From contig NZ_CP021378.1 of the NCBI RefSeq assembly GCF_002215495.1, forward strand, positions 1,612,764 to 1,676,763: a stretch of DNA of 64,000 nt. The letters run 5' to 3'. The DNA is from Porphyrobacter sp. CACIAM 03H1 (GTDB lineage Bacteria > Pseudomonadota > Alphaproteobacteria > Sphingomonadales > Sphingomonadaceae). The notes beneath the pieces are model-generated. The model had not been told where the DNA came from. It was given only the letters and a program-made list of their open reading frames with translations, and made no database searches. Position numbers and translations under genes: made by a program. This document shows positions 54,449-62,544 of the stretch, one piece after another (position 1 is the first letter of the stretch; each line of letters opens with the position of its first letter).

Positions 54449-54858
54449 GACACGGCCACCTCGAACAGGCTGGTCTCGCCTGGCTTCTCGGCCGCCGAGC
54501 ACGCCTCGAACACGCGTTTGGCGGTGGCCTGCATCCAGGTCTGGCTGAGCGGCTCGATCCCGCCGTCCTTCTTGGCGTAGAGGTAGCCGTGGAGCCAGGT
54601 CAGCCCGTTGGCGAGCTCGTCCTGCGCGGCGAGTGCGGCGTCGTCGGCGGGCTGGGTGGTGGCGACTTCGGCGGTGGCGAGGAAATCGGCGCAGGTGATC
54701 CGAGTGAGCGGATCGTCGGGCGCGAGCTTGGGCCTTTCGGTAGGCGCTTGCGCAGCGGCTGCCGCCTCCTCTTCGCCCTCCGTCTCCCCCTGCGGCGCGC
54801 AGGCCGCGAGCATCAGCAGCGCCGCCATCGGCCCCGCCAGCATGTGTCGTTTGGTCAT
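54445..54858 (-). CDS. HdeA-like small lipoprotein
   Basis: A 137-residue lipoprotein with lipobox LAAC (acylated Cys20). An acidic/Ala linker is followed by a compact domain with ITCADFLATAE and VFEACSA, whose two Cys could form the disulphide seen in HdeA-type acid chaperones; LTWLHGYLYAKKDG between them supports that. GGAGGAC lies 7 bp before the ATG at 54858. The HdeA link rests on pattern alone. It overlaps the next gene by four bases. Confidence 0.65.
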   Translation of the reverse strand: MTKRHMLAGPMAALLMLAACAPQGETEGEEEAAAAAQAPTERPKLAPDDPLTRITCADFLATAEVATTQPADDAALAAQDELANGLTWLHGYLYAKKDGGIEPLSQTWMQATAKRVFEACSAAEKPGETSLFEVAVS

Positions 54859-54986
54859 CTTTCGTCCTCCCCTCATCGGAAATGCAGCCCCGGCCTCGCG
54901 CCGAGCACCGGCGCGACATCGCTCCGCCCCGCGGCGGAACTCACCGCCTGCGCGTTTCATGCGGCATCGGAACAAGGAGTCCGGCA

Positions 54987-56849
54987 TCACTGGCGGCCGT
55001 CGGCGCCCGCGAACAGCGCGGCGAGCGCGATCGCTGCATCGCCCGGGCACTCGCTCCCGTCTTCGTGCCTGTGACCCGGGCCGCCCGCGACGAGCGCATG
55101 CAGCATCGGGGAGATGTCGGCCGGGGGCGCCTCGGCGCGCCTTCCGGCAGGCATGGCATAGACCGTGCGGCCCTCCTTGATCGTCTCGGCGACCCTGAGC
55201 GTGTCGAGCGCCTCGGGATCGACTGCGGTCGGATCGCCCGTGAGGATCACGAAATCGGCCAGCTTGCCGACCTTGAGCGAGCCTTTGCTCGCTTCCTCGA
55301 AGTGCTGATAGGCGGGCCAGATCGTCATCGCCTTCAGCGCGGTGATGACGTCCACCCGCTGGTCCGGGCCGACAACCACCTGCTTGCCGCGACTGCGGCG
55401 GGTGACGGTGGCATCGAGCACCCGCATCGAATCCGGGAAGGCCACCGGCGCATCGTGGTGGCTGGTGAAGATCATGCCGCGCTCCCGTGCCCAGCCGGTC
55501 GGCGAGATGTTCTGCCCCTCCTGCGGCCCGACCGTGTGTTCGAGATGCCAGTCGCCCCAGTAGAAGGTGTGCATCGGGAACAGCGAGGGGATCACGCCCA
55601 GATCCTTGAAGCTGTCCATCTGGTCCTCGCGCAGGAACTGGCCGTGGATCAGCACCGGACGCCTGGCTTTCATCCCGGGGAACCGCGCCTGTGCGCCCGC
55701 CAGCGCCGCGACCAGCAGATCGGACGCGCGTTCGCCGTTGGAGTGGGTGAGCAGCTGGATATCGTTCTCGGCGGCCCATTTTACCGCGTCGAACACCTGT
55801 TCGGCATTGGCGGCGGCATAGCCCGAATAGCCCTCGGGGTAGTTGCCGACGGGGTCGTAGTAGGGCTTGTCACGCCACGCGGTGAAGCCCTGCGGACTGC
55901 CGTCGATGGTGAGCTTGGCCCCGGCGATGCGGACGCGGCCCGCATAGGTGTCGGACTGATTGGCCTTGATGTAGTCGCGGTCGACCAGCACATCGGGGTA
56001 GACCGCCACGTCGATCGCCAGCCCGCCCTCGGCACCGACCGCGCGGATCACGTTGGCGACGTTCGGGATCGCGCGCCCTTCCTGCGCGGTGGTGTAGCCG
56101 AACCGTGCCCAGAGCTTGGAGCCTTCGCGCACGAAGGTCTTGAGCCCTTCCGGCCCCGCGTTCTTCAGCACCATCGGGATTGCGGCGAAGAACGCGGTTT
56201 CCTCCAGCGTGCCGTTAGGCTCGGTGTTGCCGGGCTTGCGCTGGATCACACCGCCTTCGGGGTCCTTGGTGTCGGCATTGTAGCCCATCAGTTCGAGCAT
56301 CTTGGAATTGACCGTGCCGATATGGGCGGACTGGTGGATCACCAGCACCGGATATTCGGTCGAGACCTGATCGAGCTCCTCCCGAGTGGGATGGCGCTGT
56401 TCGGCGAGCGTCGCATTGTCGTAGCCGAAGCCGATGATCATCTTGCCCTTGGCGACAACGTCCGGGTTGGCGGCCTGCCATTCCTTGAGCGTCTGGATCA
56501 TCGCGGGGATGTCGGTCACATCGCCATCGGGCGCGGCGAGCATGTTGGCCGCCAGCGCCTGCAACCCGCCGAGGAACACGTGCCCGTGGGCATCGACGAA
56601 CCCGGGCAGCAGGGTGCGGCCCTTGAGGTCGATGACCTGCGTGCCCTTGCCCTTCAGCTTCATCACCTCGGCGCGGGTGCCCACGGCGATTATCCTGCCG
56701 TCGTCCTCGGCGATCGCCTCGGCGCGCATCGCGTCGTCTTCCATGGTGATGATGGTGCCGCCGGTCCAGATCCGGTCGGCGGTCTGGGCCATGGCCCCGG
56801 TGCTGGCCGACAGCATCAGCGCAGCGGCTGCGTAGTGAAAGGCGCGCAT
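54987..56849 (-). CDS. Exported amidohydrolase (amidohydrolase 3/YtcJ-like)
   Basis: A 620-residue metal-dependent hydrolase with a signal peptide ending after AMA (about residue 21). The metal site begins with LLPGFVDAHGHVFLGG (about residues 81-96). Further ligands lie in QLLTHSNGERASD and in FTSHHDAPVAFPDSMR near residue 470. KVGKLADFVILTGDP is the usual C-terminal block. These enzymes hydrolyse amide or related bonds; the substrate is not known. GGGGGGAA precedes the ATG. Confidence 0.9.
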   Translation of the reverse strand: MRAFHYAAAALMLSASTGAMAQTADRIWTGGTIITMEDDAMRAEAIAEDDGRIIAVGTRAEVMKLKGKGTQVIDLKGRTLLPGFVDAHGHVFLGGLQALAANMLAAPDGDVTDIPAMIQTLKEWQAANPDVVAKGKMIIGFGYDNATLAEQRHPTREELDQVSTEYPVLVIHQSAHIGTVNSKMLELMGYNADTKDPEGGVIQRKPGNTEPNGTLEETAFFAAIPMVLKNAGPEGLKTFVREGSKLWARFGYTTAQEGRAIPNVANVIRAVGAEGGLAIDVAVYPDVLVDRDYIKANQSDTYAGRVRIAGAKLTIDGSPQGFTAWRDKPYYDPVGNYPEGYSGYAAANAEQVFDAVKWAAENDIQLLTHSNGERASDLLVAALAGAQARFPGMKARRPVLIHGQFLREDQMDSFKDLGVIPSLFPMHTFYWGDWHLEHTVGPQEGQNISPTGWARERGMIFTSHHDAPVAFPDSMRVLDATVTRRSRGKQVVVGPDQRVDVITALKAMTIWPAYQHFEEASKGSLKVGKLADFVILTGDPTAVDPEALDTLRVAETIKEGRTVYAMPAGRRAEAPPADISPMLHALVAGGPGHRHEDGSECPGDAAIALAALFAGADGRQ

Positions 56850-57000
56850 CCTGTTTCCCCCCGGTTCGCCGCCGGCAAGACCGGTGGCGCAACGGAGAGT
56901 ATCAGATGGCTTGCGCCGGATTGTCGAATTCGGGACAATCGCCTGCGGAAAAAGCGCGGTGCGCCCGCGCTGTGCCGTTCCGGGTGATCGCCCCCTCCGG

Positions 57001-57073
57001 TGGGCCCGGCAGGATTCGAACCCGCGACCTAGCCGTTATGAGCGGCCAGCTCTAACCGCTGAGCTACAGGCCC
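57001..57073 (-). tRNA. tRNA-Ile2 (anticodon CAT, lysidine type)
   Basis: A 73-base cloverleaf on the minus strand without encoded CCA; the bases after the discriminator are CCG. The acceptor GGGCCTG pairs with CGGGCCC, and the anticodon loop is CTCATAA, giving CAT. Its body (AGCTCAGCGGTTAGAGC, GGTCGCGGGTTCGAATCC) resembles the AUA-reading isoleucine tRNA that needs TilS-made lysidine, more than elongator or initiator Met tRNAs. That subtype call is from similarity to E. coli ileX. Confidence 0.88.
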
Positions 57074-57110
57074 ATGCGCGCAATGCGCCGGGAGGCGGGG
57101 CGATGGCCAG

Positions 57111-57139
57111 CCTCTACGCGCGCAGGCGGTTGCAGACAA
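57111..57139 (-). promoter_or_regulatory. Candidate promoter of tRNA-Ile2
   Basis: On the minus strand TTGTCT (57139-57134) and TAGAGG (57116-57111) are 17 bp apart, about 40 bp upstream of the tRNA 5' end. The -10 match is weak. Confidence 0.3.
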
Positions 57140-57153
57140 GCGCCCGAACGTTT

Positions 57154-58155
57154 CTATCCGCCGGTGGCGGCGATGATGTCGGCGACCGTGCAGGTCGCGA
57201 CTCCCCGTGCGCCGAGGTGGCGGTAGACCCCTTCGAGCCAGGCATAGAGCGTCTCGACCTCGGCCTCGTCTGCCGCATAGGGGGTGTGGCCGGGGGCGAG
57301 GGTGGGGCTGTGGAACGACAGCACCAGCACCGGCAGGCCCTGATCGAGCGCAATGTCGACCCCGCGCAGCGCCTCCTCGAGCGACACGCCTTCGGGGGTG
57401 AGCGCGATGCGTTCCAGCAGGCCGAGGCGCGAGAGCGCGCCCATCGCCTTGGGGATGCGCTCGCCGAGCGGCTGCACCTGCCGTCCGGCGCCGCGCAGCA
57501 GGCCGGAATGGACGGTCGTGACCGGCAGCTCCAGCAGCCGCATCGCCCCGTCGACCCAATAGGGCGCGAGCGGGTGGCGGCTGTAATCCGGCCCCCCCTG
57601 ATCGCTGTAGTCGAACAGCGAACGGACCGAGGTGTCGACCCGGATTCCGGCCCGTTTCAGCAGCTCGGCGGTGTGGGGCCCGAGGCCATAGCGGCCCGCG
57701 CGGTAGATCAGCGGCGCGCCGCCGAATGCTGCCTCGATCGCGTCGCGCAGGGCCATGAACTTGGCCGCTTCCAGCTCGCGCGGGAGGTTGCCGGCATAGG
57801 AGTTGTGCACGCACACCTCCTCCTCGAAGGGCGGGTTGACCCAGGGGTGGAGCTGCACGCCCACCTCCGCCGTCCCGCGCCGCACCGCATCGCCGATGAT
57901 CTCAGCTGCGCGCGGGTCCTGCACGATCGGCCAGTCGACGAGGTAGACGGGATGCGCGCCGATCCCCTCGCAGAAGGCCTGGAAGCGCGGGATCGCCTCG
58001 ACATGGCTGAGGCCGTAGCCCTCGCGCCGGAAGGGCCCGGTCCAGTCGAACTCCTCCTCGGTGTCGACCGTCAGCAGCACCCGCTGGCCGAAGCCGGGGG
58101 CGAAGGCAGCGCCGCGTCCGGCGGGCGGCACATCGAGCATCGATCCTGTGGTCAT
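57154..58155 (-). CDS. WalW-type polysaccharide deacetylase-like protein
   Basis: A 333-residue NodB-fold protein. LLTVDTEEEFDW near residues 27-38 is the metal-binding start. GVQLHPWVNPPFEEE and IYRAGRYGLGPHT follow, and VLSFHSPTLAPGHTPY near residue 286 supplies the last His motif. No signal peptide is visible. The name WalW comes from lipopolysaccharide loci, where it is thought to act on surface sugars. It begins 27 bp after the histidine kinase stop on the same strand. Confidence 0.85.
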   Translation of the reverse strand: MTTGSMLDVPPAGRGAAFAPGFGQRVLLTVDTEEEFDWTGPFRREGYGLSHVEAIPRFQAFCEGIGAHPVYLVDWPIVQDPRAAEIIGDAVRRGTAEVGVQLHPWVNPPFEEEVCVHNSYAGNLPRELEAAKFMALRDAIEAAFGGAPLIYRAGRYGLGPHTAELLKRAGIRVDTSVRSLFDYSDQGGPDYSRHPLAPYWVDGAMRLLELPVTTVHSGLLRGAGRQVQPLGERIPKAMGALSRLGLLERIALTPEGVSLEEALRGVDIALDQGLPVLVLSFHSPTLAPGHTPYAADEAEVETLYAWLEGVYRHLGARGVATCTVADIIAATGG

Positions 58156-58182
58156 CCCTGCGCCCCCTCCCGATGCCGCGTA

Positions 58183-59928
58183 TCAGGCCACCCCGGCGCT
58201 AGGCAGGGCGGCGATATCGGTCAAGAGTGGCAGGGTGAGCACCAGCGTGTCGCCCTCGCGCCGCAGCGCGCCGCCTGCCGCACGGGCCTCGGCCCGCGCG
58301 AGGCGCAGGGCAAATCCGGTGCCGAACAGCCCCGGGCTGATCGCACTGCCACCGGCGCGCGTTGTGGCCGAAAAGAGGTTATCCTCTGCCGCTAGCCGTG
58401 GGGGGAGGGTGCAGGCGATCCGCGCCAGCGCGCCGCCGGGTCCGATCAGCGGGTCGGAGCGAACCGCGATCCGCTCGCCCGGCGCGGCCGCGGCGGCGAG
58501 GCTCGCCAGCAGACGCCACACCAGCGCCTCGGCATCCTCGGCATCGACCGCGACGAGGAGGCTCGCGCCCGGCGCAAGGCGGAGCGCGAAGCCCGCGTCC
58601 TGCGCCTCCAGCACCGGGTCGATCTGCGCGGCAGTGCGTCGGAGCAGGGCTGCCAGATCGGTCTCGCCCGGCTCCACCCTCATCGCCCCTGTTTCGAGCC
58701 GTGCGAGCCGGTCGAGCTCCTCGAACCCGGCAAGGATCCGTGCCGCATCGGCGGCGATTGCGGCGGCGAGCGCGCGGTATTCGTGCGGGGCGGGGCCGAA
58801 CAGCTGCTGCTGGATCACCTCGGCATAGCCCTGCACCGCGGTGACGGGCGTGCGCAGTTCGTGGAGCAGCTGGCGGATGCGGTCGGCCTCGTGCGCCTCG
58901 GGGCCGGGGAGCGGGGCGGCGGCATCGGGCACGCGGCGGAAGCGTCCGAAATAGCCGGTGAAATGCCCTTCCTCGCTGAAGCGCGGCTCGGCATCGACGA
59001 TCCAGCCCCCGGCTATGGCTGGCGCACCGGCAAGGGCGATCTCTGCGCGGGTGACCGGCTGGCGGCGGGCGAAGGCGCGCGCGAGGCCGGCGCTGCCGGG
59101 TGTGTCCTCGCCGCCGGGATGGGCAGTGAAGAGCCGGGTGCCGATCACCATCGGCGCCGCTTCGCCCGCCGCCCAGGTGATCCGTCCGCCCGTGTCGGCG
59201 ACGAAGCCGAAGCTGCCGATCGCGCGCTCGGCCCGTTCGGGCAGTTCCCCGAGCGGCAGGCGCGGCGATCGTTCGAGTTCGGCCTGGCTCTCGCCGCGCT
59301 CGCGCGTGAAGCGCGCGATGCGCTCGACGAGGGCGGAGATTTCGGTGCGTCCGCTATCGTCGCGCGCCCGCTCGCGCCCGCGGTCGGGATCGGGCGGCGG
59401 GACAGAGACGGGGACGGGGCGCAGCGGGATCGGCGCGGCAGCGGGCGTCTCGGACGCGGGCGCGGCGGCATCGGCAGGGGGAGCGGGCAGGCCGCGGTCA
59501 TGGACCCCGAGCCGCGCCAGCAGCGCCTCGACGTCGACCGGCAGGTCGCGGCGCAGGCGCAGGAAGCCGCGCGCACGCACCGGCAGGCGCGGGATCAGCG
59601 CGCTCCAGTCCTCCCCCGACAGGTCCGCCCTGGTCAGCGCAGCGGCCGCCACCTCCGGTTCGTGATCGGCGAGATGCGCGGCGAGATCGGGGCTGCGAAA
59701 GCGCCAGCCGGGTTCGCGGATCATCCGCGCGCGCGTCTCGACGGGGATCGCCTCGGCAAGCGCGTCCATCCGCAGCCATGCCGCCGCCAGCAGGCTCCGG
59801 TCGCCGCCCTGCGCAGCCACGCGGTCGCGGCCGAGCAGGTCGAGCAGCTGGCGGTATTGGGTGCGCAGGCTCGCCTCGCCGGTGGCGCGCTGGCGCAGCA
59901 CGGTGGCAAGGCGGTCGTCGAAAAACAC
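58183..59928 (-). CDS. Sensor histidine kinase (PAS-HisKA-HATPase)
   Basis: A 581-residue soluble kinase with no membrane segment. The N-terminal ~150 residues are helical and Arg/Leu-rich, followed by a Pro-rich linker, a PAS-like region (about 230-335) and a HisKA helix with phospho-acceptor His356 in LLHELRTPVTAVQGYAEVIQ. The ATP-binding part keeps GLFGTGFALRLARAEA, but the N-box is poorly conserved, so activity is not certain. A GTG at 59928 is used because GAGGA stands 6 bp before it; a GTG at 59934 directly abuts that sequence. No response regulator is adjacent. Confidence 0.82.
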   Translation of the reverse strand: MFFDDRLATVLRQRATGEASLRTQYRQLLDLLGRDRVAAQGGDRSLLAAAWLRMDALAEAIPVETRARMIREPGWRFRSPDLAAHLADHEPEVAAAALTRADLSGEDWSALIPRLPVRARGFLRLRRDLPVDVEALLARLGVHDRGLPAPPADAAAPASETPAAAPIPLRPVPVSVPPPDPDRGRERARDDSGRTEISALVERIARFTRERGESQAELERSPRLPLGELPERAERAIGSFGFVADTGGRITWAAGEAAPMVIGTRLFTAHPGGEDTPGSAGLARAFARRQPVTRAEIALAGAPAIAGGWIVDAEPRFSEEGHFTGYFGRFRRVPDAAAPLPGPEAHEADRIRQLLHELRTPVTAVQGYAEVIQQQLFGPAPHEYRALAAAIAADAARILAGFEELDRLARLETGAMRVEPGETDLAALLRRTAAQIDPVLEAQDAGFALRLAPGASLLVAVDAEDAEALVWRLLASLAAAAAPGERIAVRSDPLIGPGGALARIACTLPPRLAAEDNLFSATTRAGGSAISPGLFGTGFALRLARAEARAAGGALRREGDTLVLTLPLLTDIAALPSAGVA

Positions 59929-60080
59929 GGGCACTCCTCACGGTCGGCGCGGGCGGCCGAATCGCGCACCGCTGGGGCGGGCAGGGCGCGACAATAGCCT
60001 GTGCCGGGCCCGCCGTCTTATCAGGATGGAACGATTGTCACAGTCTGACGCGAAAGGTGCGTTGCAAAGCGGGACAATTG

Positions 60081-60106
60081 CTGGCAGACCTAATAATATT
60101 AGCCAG
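60081..60106. promoter_or_regulatory. AT-rich dyad upstream of the Lrp-family gene
   Basis: CTGGC and GCCAG enclose a 16 bp AT-rich core that itself holds CTAAT-aat-ATTAG (60090-60102). Such AT-rich dyads suit Lrp/AsnC regulators, which usually control their own gene; the start is about 95 bp downstream. It lies in the 270 bp gap shared with the divergent histidine kinase. The rest of that gap shows nothing definite. Confidence 0.45.
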
Positions 60107-60201
60107 GCGAGCCATATGGCACGCGTCTTGTTACTTGGGGATCAAAGCGCCCGCGTCTTGCCAACCGGCCGAGCCGCTGGAGCCAGGGGAGCTTAAGCCA
60201 C

Positions 60202-60663
60202 GTGGCCAATCTCGACGAAATCGATCGCCGCCTGCTGGCGGAACTGCAGGCGGAAGGCCGCGTCACCAATGTCGAACTCGCCCAGCGCGTCGGACTGACC
60301 GCGCCGCCGTGCCTTCGCCGCGTGCGCGGGCTCGAGGAGGACGGGGTGATCCGCGGCTACCATGCCGATCTCGACCCTTCCAAGCTCGGCTTCGCGATCA
60401 CCGTCTTCGCGATGGTCAGCCTCAAGAGCCAGGCCGAAAGCTCGCTTCGCGAGTTCGAGGAGCACATGCGCGCCCTGCCCGAAGTGCGCGAGTGCCATAT
60501 GCTGAACGGGGAAATCGACTTCATTCTCAAGATTGTAAGTAAGGATCTTCAGAGCTTTCAGGAATTCTTGACCGGCAAGCTGACGCCCGCGCCCAATGTG
60601 GAAAGCGTCAAGACCTCGCTCACCATCCGCACCGCCAAGCAGGAACCGGGCGTCCCCTTGTGA
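60202..60663 (+). CDS. Lrp/AsnC-family transcriptional regulator
   Basis: A 153-residue regulator with an N-terminal helix-turn-helix (LDEIDRRLLAELQAEGRVTN, then LAQRVGLTAPPCLRRVRGLE). The RAM/AsnC effector domain contains VRECHMLNGEIDFILKIVS. It starts with GTG at 60202, with AGGGGAG upstream. The effector is probably an amino acid. It is translationally coupled to the lipoprotein gene (GTGA overlap). Confidence 0.92.
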   Translation: MANLDEIDRRLLAELQAEGRVTNVELAQRVGLTAPPCLRRVRGLEEDGVIRGYHADLDPSKLGFAITVFAMVSLKSQAESSLREFEEHMRALPEVRECHMLNGEIDFILKIVSKDLQSFQEFLTGKLTPAPNVESVKTSLTIRTAKQEPGVPL

Positions 60664-61046
60664 GGATCGCCGCGAGGCTCTGCCTTGTGGCGGCAGTGGT
60701 GGCCGTGACGGGGTGTTCGGACTTGGGAGGTGGCGCGATGTCGGGTCCGGCAAGCTTCGACGACATGACGGCGGAAGAGCATCTCGCCTGCGCGGTGGAC
60801 ATCAGCGCCTGGACCTATCTCGTGGCGGACGGGAAGCTGCCCGAGGAGCGCGAAATGCTGTCGCAGGCCGTGCTTGCCGTGGCGTGGCATCACAATGCCT
60901 ATGCGGTCCCCCAGAGCAAGGGCGAGCAATACGATCTCGTCAACCGCAAGCGCGATGAACTCCTCGCCGGCGACCGGGCCGATGCGATCGCCGCCCGCGC
61001 GCGCATCTGTATCGAAGCGGCGCTTGCCAAGAGCGAAGCGAAGTAG
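60660..61046 (+). CDS. Small lipoprotein, unknown function
   Basis: A 128-residue lipoprotein with lipobox VTGC (acylated Cys19). The mature part is helical with two Cys (HLACAVD and ARICIEAAL). Its GTG start overlaps the Lrp stop by four bases. I recognise no family; the two-Cys helical design is reminiscent of small periplasmic stress proteins. Confidence 0.72.
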   Translation: MRIAARLCLVAAVVAVTGCSDLGGGAMSGPASFDDMTAEEHLACAVDISAWTYLVADGKLPEEREMLSQAVLAVAWHHNAYAVPQSKGEQYDLVNRKRDELLAGDRADAIAARARICIEAALAKSEAK

Positions 61047-61091
61047 GACCTTCGCGGCGGGATCGAGACCGCGACTCCGGAGAGCAGGTCC

Positions 61092-61553
61092 ATGAGCCAC
61101 GAAACCGCCGCAGATGTTCCGCGCCTCGCCGAACCCGTTACCGGGCACTGCCTGTGCGGGGCGGTGACGATCACCGTCACCGCGATGCGCGCCGAAGTCG
61201 ACATCTGCCACTGCGCGATGTGCCAGCGCTGGGGCGGGGCCTTCTATGCCGGGGTGAAGGGCGAGGCGGCCGAGGTCGGCGGCGAGGCGGCGGTGACGGT
61301 CTACCGTTCGAGCCCATGGGCCGAGCGCGCCTTCTGCGGCACCTGCGGCAGCAACCTGTGGTACCGCTTCCTGCCGACCGGCGGGCGCTCGTTCCTCGCG
61401 GGGCTGTTCGACCTGCCCGAAGGCTTCGGGATCGAGCAGCAGATTTTTGTCGAGGAAAAGCCCGACTGGTATGATATCCTTCAGGAAAGCCCGATGAAGA
61501 CCGGGCCCGAAGTGATGGCCGAGGCGATGGCGCAGGGGCTTAGCTTCGGTTGA
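61092..61553 (+). CDS. GFA (glutathione-dependent formaldehyde-activating-like) family protein
   Basis: A 153-residue zinc protein of the Mss4-like fold. Cysteine pairs GHCLCGAVT, CHCAMCQRW and FCGTCGSNLWYR are complete. The family name comes from Gfa, but most members have no proven formaldehyde role. It follows the lipoprotein by 45 bp on the same strand. Confidence 0.9.
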   Translation: MSHETAADVPRLAEPVTGHCLCGAVTITVTAMRAEVDICHCAMCQRWGGAFYAGVKGEAAEVGGEAAVTVYRSSPWAERAFCGTCGSNLWYRFLPTGGRSFLAGLFDLPEGFGIEQQIFVEEKPDWYDILQESPMKTGPEVMAEAMAQGLSFG

Positions 61554-61575
61554 CCGCACAGGGAGGCGGTGCCCC

Positions 61576-61953
61576 ATGTTCGACGAGCCGCCTCCGTCCG
61601 AACCCGCTCCGCTCCGCGCCGAGGCCGAAGCGCAGGCGTCGCTGCCGGAACCCGCCGAGGGGCGTGTGGTGATCGACCTCACCCAGCTCGTCCCCCAGCC
61701 GCCGCCCGGGGATTGCATCGCGGACGACCCCGATCCGCTGAACCCTGCGATCGTCGTGTGCGAAACCGCGACCGGCCCCTCGCCGCGCCTCGGCCCTGTG
61801 GTGGGGCCGGTTGACGAAGAATTCGGCAGCGCGATTCCCCGGGCACGGATCAAGCTCTCGGAGCGCGCCGAGGCCGAGGCGAACCTCGCCAAGACCCCGG
61901 TCGGCGGTTTCGATGCCGACGGGGCGGAAGTGCGCCTGAAGATCGATTTCTGA
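61576..61953 (+). CDS. Hypothetical protein, Pro/Glu-rich
   Basis: A 125-residue protein without membrane segment or lipobox. The first ~35 residues are Pro/Glu/Ala-rich and likely disordered. Then come VIDLTQLVPQPPPGDCIADD, IVVCETATG and a C-terminal GGFDADGAEVRLKIDF. I know no function. It is 22 bp after the GFA gene and probably in the same transcript. Confidence 0.65.
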   Translation: MFDEPPPSEPAPLRAEAEAQASLPEPAEGRVVIDLTQLVPQPPPGDCIADDPDPLNPAIVVCETATGPSPRLGPVVGPVDEEFGSAIPRARIKLSERAEAEANLAKTPVGGFDADGAEVRLKIDF

Positions 61954-62016
61954 CGTATTTGCAATGCCCTCGCCGCGTGTTGACCGCGCTTGCCACGCTG
62001 TCCTACGCCTTGCCTG

Positions 62017-62544
62017 ATGCCTGACCCCTCCGACAGCACCGGCGCCCCCGCACCGCCCGAAGTGGCGTTCGACACCGGCTGCCTTGGATGCCTGCTGGTC
62101 GTGATGCTGTTCAGCGGCTGCCTTTTCGCGATTGCCGCCTTCGACGCGCAGCTCTTTACCGAGTTGGCCGACAGTCCCGCTCCGCGAAATTGGCTGAGCG
62201 CACTCGCGCCGTTCCGTTCGGGCGGGGTGAACATCGCGGTCCTGCTGCTGGTCGCCTATATCGGCTGGGAGGCGATCAGGATGGCGCGCAAGTTCGTCGA
62301 TCCGCGCGCCGTGTGGATCGAGAGCGAGACGATCCGCTTCCATCCGTCCCTGCGCCAGCCGCCGATGCCGCTCGCGTCGCTGGTGGACGTGAGCCACGAT
62401 GCGGACGATATCCGCTCGTCGCTGGTGCTGCGGCAGGCGAACGGGCGGCGGGTCGAGGTGGCGATGGTCGATCACGAGGCGGCCGCCGCCTTTGTCGGCG
62501 AAGTCGAACGGCGGCTTTCGCGCGATCCGCCTAGTGCAGCTTGA
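62017..62544 (+). CDS. Small membrane protein, unknown function
   Basis: A 175-residue protein with hydrophobic segments at about residues 21-42 and 71-88 and a cytoplasmic C-terminal domain (about 90-175) of beta-rich, PH-like appearance (VWIESETIRFHPSLRQPPMP). The ATG at 62017 is preferred; a TTG 27 bp upstream is in frame. The last 14 bp overlap the convergent NADH dehydrogenase gene. Confidence 0.7.
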   Translation: MPDPSDSTGAPAPPEVAFDTGCLGCLLVVMLFSGCLFAIAAFDAQLFTELADSPAPRNWLSALAPFRSGGVNIAVLLLVAYIGWEAIRMARKFVDPRAVWIESETIRFHPSLRQPPMPLASLVDVSHDADDIRSSLVLRQANGRRVEVAMVDHEAAAAFVGEVERRLSRDPPSAA

